Source of the DNA: Desulfobulbaceae bacterium UBA5611
GTDB taxonomy: Bacteria; Desulfobacterota; Desulfobulbia; Desulfobulbales; Desulfocapsaceae
Length of the DNA: 24,376 nucleotides
Assembly (NCBI GenBank): GCA_002424635.1
Contig: DIKT01000060.1
Coordinates: 49,976-74,351, forward strand
Reading direction: 5' to 3'
The stretch's first letter is position 1, and each line of letters opens with the position of its first letter. A model generated the notes under the pieces. That model did not search any database. It saw only the letters and a list, made by a program, of their open reading frames with translations, and had not been told where the DNA came from. A program made the position numbers and the translations under genes. This document shows positions 1 to 6,527 of this stretch, one piece after another.

Positions 1-2178
1 GCTCAGGGCTATTTTGTCTATGATTCCAAAAAATCGGGGTCCATTACCACTTCCCATCTGCGTTTTGGCAAAAATCCGATTGTGGCCCCCTATCTTATCA
101 ATAAGGCTAACTTCATTGCCTGCCACAATTCCAACTTTCTGGATCAATATGACATGCTGCGTAATCTGGAAGAAGGCGGCACTTTTCTCCTGACCACCAG
201 TTTTACCGCCGATCAGATCTGGAATGAGCTCCCAGGTAAGGTTCAGAAGACCCTGATCGACAAAAAAGCAAAATTTTATATCATTGATGCTGTCGCTCTT
301 GGTCAGACCCTGGGACTCGGTGCTCGTATCAACATGATCATGCAGACTGCCTTCTTCCTGATCTCGGGCATCATCCCTGTGGAAGAGGCGGTTACCGCCA
401 TTAAAAACGCCATCAAAAAGACCTATGGTAAAAAAGGCGACAAGGTTGTGGAAATGAACTACAGCGCTGTTGATGCCGCCATGACCAATATCGTCGAGGT
501 AAAGCTGGGTGACTCTATCGGTGGGCATGCCATGCCGCCGACAGTTCCTGAGAGCGCGCCTGACTTTGTGAAAGAAGTAACAGCCACCATGATCGAAGGC
601 CGCGGCGATGAGGTTAAAGTCTCGCAGATGCCCAACGATGGTACCTGGCCGACCGCCACCACGCAGTATGAAAAACGTAACATCGGAGTGCAGGTTCCTG
701 AATGGCTGCCGGAAAACTGTATTCAGTGCGGCCGCTGTTCACTGGTCTGCCCTCATGCCTCCATCCGTATCAAAGTCGCATCTGATCTAAAAAATACCCC
801 TGAGGCCTTTAAATCCGTAGAGGCTGTAGGCAAGCAATTCTCGGGCCGCAAATTTGTGGTTCAGGTCTTTACCGAAGACTGCTGTGCCTGTACCCAATGC
901 GTAGATGTCTGCCCTGCTAAAATCAAAGCCCTGCAGATGATTCCTAACAGCGAAGAGGTCCGCCAGACAGAGGCCAAAAATGTGGAATATTTCCTCAGTC
1001 TGCCCGAGGTTGATCCCGCTGAGATTGATCCTTCTACCATCAAAGGCAGTCAGTTATGCCGACCGCTGTTTGAGTTTTCCGGGGCCTGTTCAGGCTGTGG
1101 TGAGACCCCCTATATCAAACTGGTAACCCAGATGTTCGGTGACCGGATGCTGGTCGCCAACGCTACCGGCTGTTCCTCCATTTATGGCGGCAACCTGCCT
1201 ACTACCCCTTATTGTAAAAGAGCTGATGGCCGGGGACCGGCCTGGGCCAACTCCCTTTTTGAAGACAATGCCGAGTTCGGTCTGGGCATGCGGGCCTCGG
1301 TGAATAAGCTTGGTGCGCAGGCGGCTGAACTGGTGAATCAGGCCGTGGCCGCTAATATGATTACCCAGACTATGGCCGACGAGATCCTGAATGCTGTCCA
1401 GAAAACTCAGGCCGACATCGAGTTACAGCGGGGACGAATAGCCCAGTTAAAGGGCAAGCTCGAGGGCAGCAAGGATGTCATTGCCAAACGCCTCTTGCCG
1501 GTCGCTGATTATCTGGTGAAAAAATCAGTATGGATCTTTGGTGGTGACGGTTGGGCCTATGACATTGGTTACGGCGGCCTTGATCATGTCTTGGCCTCCG
1601 GCGAGAATGTCAATGTCATGATTCTTGATACCGAAGTGTACTCGAATACCGGTGGTCAGATGTCAAAATCGACCCCTCGGGCAGCAACGGCCCAGTTTGC
1701 CGCAAGCGGTAAAAAAATGCCGAAAAAGGATATCGGCATGATTTTCTCCACTTATGGCAATGTCTATATTGCCAAGGTGAGCATGGGTGCTAATCCAGTC
1801 CAGGTGGCTAAAGCCATTGCCGAGGCCGAAGCTTATGATGGTCCATCTTTGATCATTGCCTATGCTACTTGTATCAACCATGGCATCAACATGACCAAAG
1901 GTCTGCATCAGATGAAAAAGGCCGTTGATTGTGGGCATTGGCCATTGTACCGCTACCATCCCGAGTTGGAAGAGGCCGGTAAGAATCCTTTGACCATTGA
2001 CTCTAAGGAACCGACCATCACCTTTGAAGAATACGCCATGGGTGAGAATCGTTACCGTATGCTCAAGATGGTGAATCCAGCCCATGCCGATGAACTGATG
2101 GCTGCCTCCCAAAAGGATGTAACCAAGTCCTGGAAATTCCTGGTAGCTAGAGCAGCAGCCCTGGAACCGGAAAAATAA
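1..2178 (+). CDS. nifJ: Pyruvate:ferredoxin (flavodoxin) oxidoreductase, C-terminal 725 residues (5' truncated by window)
   Basis: Catalyses CoA-dependent oxidative decarboxylation of pyruvate to acetyl-CoA and CO2 in the cytoplasm, passing electrons to ferredoxin or flavodoxin. The frame is open from base 1, so the start lies upstream; single-chain enzymes of this family are near 1,170-1,200 residues, so about 40% is missing. Visible regions are the gamma-like domain, then a two-cluster ferredoxin domain (CIQCGRCSLVCP near residue 240 of this fragment, CCACTQCVDVCP near 293). After these comes the thiamine-diphosphate domain with the proximal-cluster cysteines (GACSGCGETPY near 360), ATGCSSIYGGNLP, the GGDGWAYDIGYGG signature near 513 and the late cysteine in YATCINHGINM. 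All expected cysteines are present, so the fragment looks functional. It ends 24 bases before a long hairpin and is convergent with the next gene. Its presence indicates anaerobic metabolism. Confidence 0.97.
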   Translation, partial: AQGYFVYDSKKSGSITTSHLRFGKNPIVAPYLINKANFIACHNSNFLDQYDMLRNLEEGGTFLLTTSFTADQIWNELPGKVQKTLIDKKAKFYIIDAVALGQTLGLGARINMIMQTAFFLISGIIPVEEAVTAIKNAIKKTYGKKGDKVVEMNYSAVDAAMTNIVEVKLGDSIGGHAMPPTVPESAPDFVKEVTATMIEGRGDEVKVSQMPNDGTWPTATTQYEKRNIGVQVPEWLPENCIQCGRCSLVCPHASIRIKVASDLKNTPEAFKSVEAVGKQFSGRKFVVQVFTEDCCACTQCVDVCPAKIKALQMIPNSEEVRQTEAKNVEYFLSLPEVDPAEIDPSTIKGSQLCRPLFEFSGACSGCGETPYIKLVTQMFGDRMLVANATGCSSIYGGNLPTTPYCKRADGRGPAWANSLFEDNAEFGLGMRASVNKLGAQAAELVNQAVAANMITQTMADEILNAVQKTQADIELQRGRIAQLKGKLEGSKDVIAKRLLPVADYLVKKSVWIFGGDGWAYDIGYGGLDHVLASGENVNVMILDTEVYSNTGGQMSKSTPRAATAQFAASGKKMPKKDIGMIFSTYGNVYIAKVSMGANPVQVAKAIAEAEAYDGPSLIIAYATCINHGINMTKGLHQMKKAVDCGHWPLYRYHPELEEAGKNPLTIDSKEPTITFEEYAMGENRYRMLKMVNPAHADELMAASQKDVTKSWKFLVARAAALEPEK

Positions 2179-2201
2179 TATCTCCGGTTGCCTGCTCTGT
2201 T

Positions 2202-2250
2202 CAGGAGCTGTTAAGAAAAGTCAGAGTCTGGCTTTTCTTAACAGCTCCTG
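2202..2250 (+). repeat. Long stem-loop just downstream of nifJ
   Basis: A 19-bp perfect inverted repeat (2202-2220 with 2232-2250) surrounds an 11-base centre. That centre can pair further (wobble 2221/2231, then 2222-2224 with 2228-2230), giving about 23 pairs and a 3-base loop. No T-run follows, so it is not a classical intrinsic terminator. A smaller hairpin (TGCTGT/ACAGCA, 2249-2265) follows directly. It may protect the 3' end of the nifJ transcript or be a processing site; that role is inferred. Confidence 0.75.
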
Positions 2251-2288
2251 CTGTCGTTCACAGCAAGAGTAGGCACTCTTTACCAAAC

Positions 2289-2328
2289 AAAAAAGGGGTT
2301 TCGCAAATATTTGCGAAACCCCTTTTTT
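2289..2328. terminator. Bidirectional intrinsic terminator between nifJ and the YkgJ-family gene
   Basis: A perfect 40-base palindrome centred between 2308 and 2309. The core stem is GGGGTTTCGCAA pairing with TTGCGAAACCCC, flanked by six A on the left and six T on the right. Read on either strand this is a GC-containing stem followed by a U-run. It sits between the convergent stops at 2178 and 2351, so it should terminate both transcripts. Confidence 0.92.
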
Positions 2329-2350
2329 GTTATTCTATTGATCTGTAAGC

Positions 2351-3295
2351 TTAACTTTTAGCTTCCATGTCGCGTTGCTGTTTGATTCTCTCATATTCCT
2401 GCACTGACTCCAATACTGATTCATCCTGCCGCTGTTTAATCTCTACTACCTTGGCCTGAATTTTGTCTTCTCTTATTTTCATGGTCTGCGCCCCAAACAG
2501 GGTAGCTGCCAGATACTTGAAAGAGAACAGCATCAGTTCTACATCATCGTCTTTAATCTTGGCCACCGTCTCATCATCTATAATAAAGGTGTCAAGAAAA
2601 GAGCTCTCAAAGACAAAGGCCCGGAAATTGTCAAGATCGGTCGAGGCCATAAAAAACATACGTTTGGCCTGCTCAGAGAGGGTGGCCTGATGGCCGAAAG
2701 ATTTACGCCGCATTACCAGGCGCAACCATTCTTTATTCATCTCATCACGCAAGTCAACGCCTTGATCGGCACGCCATTCCCGCACGGTCCATTCCTTGTC
2801 TTCTTCAAATCCCTTGCAATGTTCTTCCTTCACAATAAAGAAAAACTTCTCTTCATCGTTCTGGTCGCCATCCTTGCTTTTATTATCGCCACCCTCGTGA
2901 AAATCAGCCATCCCCACCGGATAATAGCGGCAGGCAGAAGGGCGATCGCTATAGACGGTGCAGCCATCGGGGGTCACAAAAGGACATTTGAGGTCATCTT
3001 CCCGCAGCTTTAAGGCCACACCAGGCATATCGGTCTGCTCTAGATAAACCGGTGTGGCATACTGCTGGATAAACTCATGGGCCGGCATATCCAATCTTTT
3101 GCGCAACTGCAGGATATCATAAGGGGTGAGAATAATTTTGATCCCTCCGCAACAAGCCGTAAAACATTTTACACCCGGATGGCAACGAAACTTAATCTTA
3201 CTGTCCAATGTCAATTTCTGAGGTAGGATATTGGAAGGATTGGTAGCTTTACCGAAGAGGACCTTCTCTTTGCCCGACATACTTTTTTCGCTCAC
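2351..3295 (-). CDS. YkgJ-family cysteine cluster protein
   Basis: Member of the YkgJ/CxxCxxCC family (putative zinc- or iron-chelating domain); biochemical role unknown. The N-terminal third holds C38 and C44 followed by the paired C48-C49 (FRCHPG, then CFTACCGG), and later CPFV, GCTVY and RPSACRYYPVG, the usual seven-cysteine layout. A hydrophilic, acidic insert (about residues 130-150) follows, then a mixed region, and a charged, probably coiled-coil tail (last 40 residues). The GTG at 3295 is chosen because AAGGTG lies 6 bases upstream; GTG at 3304 and ATG at 3280 are in-frame alternatives with poorer ribosome sites. The protein is about 314 residues, longer than minimal YkgJ proteins. 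It is convergent with nifJ and shares its terminator, has its own strong promoter, and does not appear to be in an operon. The family call is firm, the function is not. Confidence 0.9.
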   Translation of the reverse strand: MSEKSMSGKEKVLFGKATNPSNILPQKLTLDSKIKFRCHPGVKCFTACCGGIKIILTPYDILQLRKRLDMPAHEFIQQYATPVYLEQTDMPGVALKLREDDLKCPFVTPDGCTVYSDRPSACRYYPVGMADFHEGGDNKSKDGDQNDEEKFFFIVKEEHCKGFEEDKEWTVREWRADQGVDLRDEMNKEWLRLVMRRKSFGHQATLSEQAKRMFFMASTDLDNFRAFVFESSFLDTFIIDDETVAKIKDDDVELMLFSFKYLAATLFGAQTMKIREDKIQAKVVEIKQRQDESVLESVQEYERIKQQRDMEAKS

Positions 3296-3304
3296 TGTTA
3301 TCAC

Positions 3305-3613
3305 CTTATCAAAATAATTTTATTATAAATCGTCTAATTCGTAGACATATCGGCCCTGGTTATTCACGGGGCGATTTGTAAATCAAAGTGTGGGTGGCCA
3401 ACTTTGCTAAATGTTGTGCATTGTAAGCATATACTCTTTCCCTGTCAAACCTATTTACTGCCAAAGAGCAAGGGGCTGCCATTAGGATGAGATCTTTTCA
3501 TAACTCCTTGCAGTTTACAGAAAATATCCTTATTGTTAAGTTCGTATTCAATTTAATTGTATCAACTCAAGTTATTCTCCTTAAGAAATTTAGCGATATA
3601 GGTAGGAAACTGC
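3305..3613. other. Divergent intergenic region between the YkgJ-family gene and the small + strand ORF
   Basis: About 309 bases, AT-rich. It holds the leftward promoter at 3420-3448 and a leader of about 118 nt with two inverted repeats: CAAAGT/ACTTTG at 3384-3389/3401-3406 and GTCTA/TAGAC at 3332-3336/3342-3346. Toward the right there is a small palindrome (CAATT-T-AATTG, 3549-3559) that could be an operator. Rightward promoter matches are weak: TTGCAG, 17 bases, TATTGT is the best seen. No open frame of note and no RNA gene was recognised. Confidence 0.6.
3420..3448 (-). promoter_or_regulatory. Near-consensus sigma-70 promoter for the YkgJ-family gene
   Basis: On the - strand TTGACA (3443-3448) is followed after exactly 17 bases by TACAAT (3420-3425): a perfect -35 and a 5/6 -10. 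Transcription would begin near 3413, leaving about 118 nt before the GTG at 3295. It is the best promoter match noticed in the window. Confidence 0.75.
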
Positions 3614-3808
3614 ATGAAACTCTTTGTTCGCCCTATTAATTATGCCCAGGTACAAACCCTGATCTACCATTTGCCTGATGGTCCTGCCTTGTCTTTAAAT
3701 ATTGGAGGCATTGGAGAATTTCTTGATCTGGAAATGGATATCGGCCATGTCTGCGATACTTCCGACATTGATGGCGTGATCCATTTCTTTCCTAAAGGCA
3801 ATGCTTGA
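3614..3808 (+). CDS. Possible small protein of 64 residues, unrecognised
   Basis: I do not recognise this protein. It starts MKLFVRPINYAQ with an AGG-type ribosome site 7 bases before the ATG (TAGG AAACTGC ATG). It has an ordinary mix of hydrophobic and charged residues (for example LPDGPALSLNIGG and FLDLEMDIGHVCDTSDIDG), without signal peptide or membrane segment. The TGA stop is 12 bases before the PHP-family gene and in the same frame, so the two are probably cotranscribed. Two overlapping - strand frames of similar length exist, but they lack a ribosome site and end against the PHP gene. It could be a genuine small gene, the remnant of an N-terminal extension of the PHP protein, or chance. 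Confidence 0.4.
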   Translation: MKLFVRPINYAQVQTLIYHLPDGPALSLNIGGIGEFLDLEMDIGHVCDTSDIDGVIHFFPKGNA

Positions 3809-3820
3809 TCTTTTAAGTTT

Positions 3821-4618
3821 ATGGCCATTAAATCTACCATCAACCTCAAATTTGATGGGCATGTGCATACCAGCAGATGTCATCATGCCTCCGGCACGAT
3901 GGAGGAATATGTCAGCTCAGCAATCGACAAAAAGCTGGAGCACATTATGTTTCTGGAGCATATGGAGGCGGGTGTTCACTATTTTGAGACAACCTGGCTG
4001 ACAGACCAGGACTTTGCTGATTATTTCCAGGAAGGACAGAGACTGCAGGATAAGTACAGCGGTCAATTAATCATCGGTCTCGGGGTAGAGGTCGGCTACA
4101 GCACCACCCACAGCCAAGAGTTGCAGGAGCGCCTCAACAAACATGACTGGGATCAGATAGGTATTTCTTATCATTTCATGCCTGATCCTGATCACATCTT
4201 TGACCTTAATCTCCTGAGCAGACAAGCAAGAAACATTCAGGCTATTGCTGAAACCGGCCGTGAGAAAGTCCTTGATCGTTATTTTAATACCCTGACCGAG
4301 GCAGTCCTCGACCTTCCCGGCACTGTCCTCTGCCACCTGGATGCGGCCCTTCGTTTTCAACCGGAAATTCACCTCACCCCAGGTCATTGGCAGCAGATCA
4401 AGGGATTGCTCGACGCCATTAAGGCTAGAGACATGGCTCTGGAAATCAATACCTCAGGATTTTCCATCCGCGGCAATCCTTTTCCGGCCCCGGCTATTAT
4501 TCAGATGGCTATTGACAGAGAGATCTCTCTGCTGGTCGGATCTGATGCCCATCGACCAGCAGATGTCGGCCGAGACTTTGACAAAATTCCAGCGCTTCTG
4601 GCGACACTGCCTCTCTAA
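3821..4618 (+). CDS. PHP-domain phosphoesterase, histidinol-phosphatase (HisK/HisJ)-like
   Basis: Predicted metal-dependent phosphoesterase of the PHP superfamily, of the type annotated as histidinol-phosphatase (histidinol phosphate to histidinol, the penultimate step of histidine synthesis). The metal-binding pattern is complete and in order: DGHVH with following SRCHHA near residues 12-22, the glutamate/histidine in FLEHMEAG near 45, GVEVG near 88, the histidine in GISYHFM near 113, LCHLDAA near 170 and GSDAHRP near 240. The length of 265 residues fits the family. The ATG at 3821 puts the first metal motif close to the N-terminus as in relatives, although the ribosome site is weak. No histidine genes are nearby, so the substrate is not settled by context; other PHP phosphatases have the same motifs. 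It is convergent with the HEAT/receiver gene across a repeat-filled gap. Confidence 0.88.
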   Translation: MAIKSTINLKFDGHVHTSRCHHASGTMEEYVSSAIDKKLEHIMFLEHMEAGVHYFETTWLTDQDFADYFQEGQRLQDKYSGQLIIGLGVEVGYSTTHSQELQERLNKHDWDQIGISYHFMPDPDHIFDLNLLSRQARNIQAIAETGREKVLDRYFNTLTEAVLDLPGTVLCHLDAALRFQPEIHLTPGHWQQIKGLLDAIKARDMALEINTSGFSIRGNPFPAPAIIQMAIDREISLLVGSDAHRPADVGRDFDKIPALLATLPL

Positions 4619-4655
4619 CGACTGTCATCTCTCTGCCCAGTAACCTCTTATATAG

Positions 4656-4874
4656 CCTGCCAGGCGCCGCGAGCAGCAAACAGCTGAACACATTGCTGTT
4701 TGCTGATTTGCGGCAGGTGTTGTAATAAAACTTGCGTAACAAGGGGCGCCTGACTGCCGACAACCGGCCAGACGCCACTGCAGAAAACAGCTGAACAAAC
4801 TGCTGTTTTCTGAACGCGGCATAAGGTGTCGTAAAAAGACTTGCGCAAGAAGGCGCAAGTCTTTAACGACACCT
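4656..4874. repeat. Two tandem copies of a roughly 105-base palindromic repeat
   Basis: Copy A begins near 4656 and copy B near 4764 (offset about 108). Each contains GCCAGRCGCC, then an 11-bp perfect hairpin around a 10-base loop starting TGAACA (A: 4674-4684 with 4695-4705; B: 4781-4791 with 4802-4812), then GCGGCA, GGTGTYGTAA and ACTTGCG. Base changes in one hairpin arm are matched in the other (CAGCAAACAGC/GCTGTTTGCTG versus CAGAAAACAGC/GCTGTTTTCTG), which suggests selection for the fold. Copy A also has outer arms CAGGCGCC/GGCGCCTG (4661-4668/4745-4752). The - strand frames here merely translate the repeat. Confidence 0.8.
4824..4874 (-). terminator. Intrinsic terminator of the HEAT/receiver gene
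   Basis: The inner stem is 12 bp (4835-4846 with 4853-4864) around a 6-base loop; read on the - strand GCGCAAGTC is followed by TTTTT. Outer arms AGGTGTCGT/ACGACACCT (4824-4832/4866-4874) extend the fold and touch the stop codon at 4873-4875. It also forms the end of repeat copy B, so the repeat appears to have been recruited as a terminator. Confidence 0.75.
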
Positions 4875-6489
4875 AAATAAATTCTGCCATGGCTGCTTTC
4901 AGTGAGGCTGCATTAAAAGGCTTCTGGATAATTTTGTTTACTCCGGCGCTAAAAGCGGCCTTATTATCCTGGGCTTCATTCTGGGTGGTGACCATAATGA
5001 CCGGCAGTTCTGCTGCCGAATATTTTTCTCGAATCTTGACCGTCAAACCTACGCCGGTAATCTCCGGCATATTCAAATCAGTCAGCACCATGGCCGGTTT
5101 CTCTTGCTCCAGCCACTCCAGGGCCGAGGCCGGGAATTCAAATAAGACCGGATCATAACCCAACTCATGCAAGGTAGCTTTGTAGATATTGAGAATCATC
5201 CGCGAATCATCCACCGCCATTATTTTCCGCTTTACAGCAATATCTTCAGGACCTACCAGCAGTATGGCAAAATCATCCATTCCCGCCTTTTTCAATAATT
5301 CATAGTAATGCTTTCGAATATCATGATGGGCATGCGGCAGATAGACCATAGCCATTTCCTGAAAATAAGGTTCTTCGGCCAGACTCATAAAAATTTTGTC
5401 AACCTGCCCATTGACAATGATCTTTGTGATATGATGGGCTTCGTCATCTTTTTCCATCAACAGATTTTTTATACCTGCGACCATGATCTCTGAGTAATTC
5501 TGTTCTATGGCCCTGGCCGCAGCTACACAGACATGATCCTCCTTATCGGTCAGGCCCACGGTCAGAGTATACGCTCCTTTTCGTAAAGGCAGAAGAGCCA
5601 GGGTTTCATAAGCGGCAAAACGGACATTGGCACTTTTAGGATCGCGGCCCAGCAACTTTCTAATCGGCATGATCGCCGACTCATCCCCGATATCACCCAG
5701 AACATTTAAGGTATGGATCTGAAAATCCGGATCATCGTACAGAAGATTTTCTAACAGATAAGGTACCACCTTCGGGCCGATCCGGATAATCTCCTGTTTA
5801 GCATAAGTCCGCATATGGGCGTAATGAGAACGGAGGGTTTCATTCAATTTTTCCAGGGAGACCTGATCTTGGACATCAGCAAAGATAGAGAGGATCATAA
5901 AATCAATCTCATTATCCGTGCCCATCCGTTCAGCCAGCCGATGCATGGCCGTTGGCGTACCTACTTGACCAAGCGCCTGCACTGCCGTAATGATCAGCTC
6001 ACGATTGGCGGCATAAAGATAATCGGTCAGGACATTTATAGCCTCAGGATCTCCAATCAGACCAAGGGTCTCCAGCACCAGTTTAATTTCTGCTTCATCC
6101 TCGGATCCTGCCACCAGTTCCATCAAGGCCAGCGTGGCATCATCAGCACGCAGCTCTCCGGCCAACTTAATCAGATACTGTTTACCCTTAATTTTCGGAT
6201 CGGCAAGATAACCAGTCAACAGTTCCGGATAGGCCAGCAGTTGAGAAATCAAGGTCTCCTCGATAATCGGCAATTCAGCAGCCAGCTCAGGATGATCAGC
6301 CAGTAAGTAGAGCAGCAGAGGGATACTAAACGACACCTCACCTCTGGTAAGCTCATAAATCAAGCGATGTTGAGTCTTCTTATCCACCTCAGCTAAATGA
6401 CCGAGGACCATTTGCGTCTTCATAGCATCGCCGGTTTTGATATTATCCTGAATCTCTTCAATCATGTACTCGGTATTTAATTCAACCAT
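4873..6489 (-). CDS. HEAT-repeat protein with C-terminal response-regulator receiver domain
   Basis: About 538 residues. The first 400 form an array of helical HEAT-type repeats (such as LVLETLGLIGDPEAINVLTD, ALGQVGTP and TLNVLGDIGDESAI), normally a protein-binding scaffold. From about residue 422 a CheY-like receiver follows: acidic pair in AVDDSR, phosphoacceptor aspartate in VLTDLNMP (about 471), threonine in MVTTQ (about 501) and lysine in IQKPF (about 523), so it should be phosphorylatable. There is no DNA-binding or enzymatic output domain; the output is presumably a partner contact. The ATG at 6489 is preferred over an upstream TTG (6543) that would overlap the previous gene; neither has a good ribosome site, and ATG at 6465 is possible. 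It lies last in a run with the flavoprotein and sensor kinase, making it a possible phosphorylation target of that kinase (inference). Confidence 0.88.
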   Translation of the reverse strand: MVELNTEYMIEEIQDNIKTGDAMKTQMVLGHLAEVDKKTQHRLIYELTRGEVSFSIPLLLYLLADHPELAAELPIIEETLISQLLAYPELLTGYLADPKIKGKQYLIKLAGELRADDATLALMELVAGSEDEAEIKLVLETLGLIGDPEAINVLTDYLYAANRELIITAVQALGQVGTPTAMHRLAERMGTDNEIDFMILSIFADVQDQVSLEKLNETLRSHYAHMRTYAKQEIIRIGPKVVPYLLENLLYDDPDFQIHTLNVLGDIGDESAIMPIRKLLGRDPKSANVRFAAYETLALLPLRKGAYTLTVGLTDKEDHVCVAAARAIEQNYSEIMVAGIKNLLMEKDDEAHHITKIIVNGQVDKIFMSLAEEPYFQEMAMVYLPHAHHDIRKHYYELLKKAGMDDFAILLVGPEDIAVKRKIMAVDDSRMILNIYKATLHELGYDPVLFEFPASALEWLEQEKPAMVLTDLNMPEITGVGLTVKIREKYSAAELPVIMVTTQNEAQDNKAAFSAGVNKIIQKPFNAASLKAAMAEFI

Positions 6490-6527
6490 ATAAGCAAACC
6501 AATGTTTTTTGTTTTTATAAATAGAAT

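Noticed and set aside
3664..3886. Two - strand ORFs (61 and 63 codons) opposite the small + strand ORF and PHP start
   Set aside because: No ribosome site, and they run across the 5' end of a well-supported PHP gene on the other strand.
4509..4872. Several - strand ORFs of 74-89 codons in the gap after the PHP gene
   Set aside because: They translate the tandem repeat and its hairpins, lack ribosome sites, and look unlike proteins.
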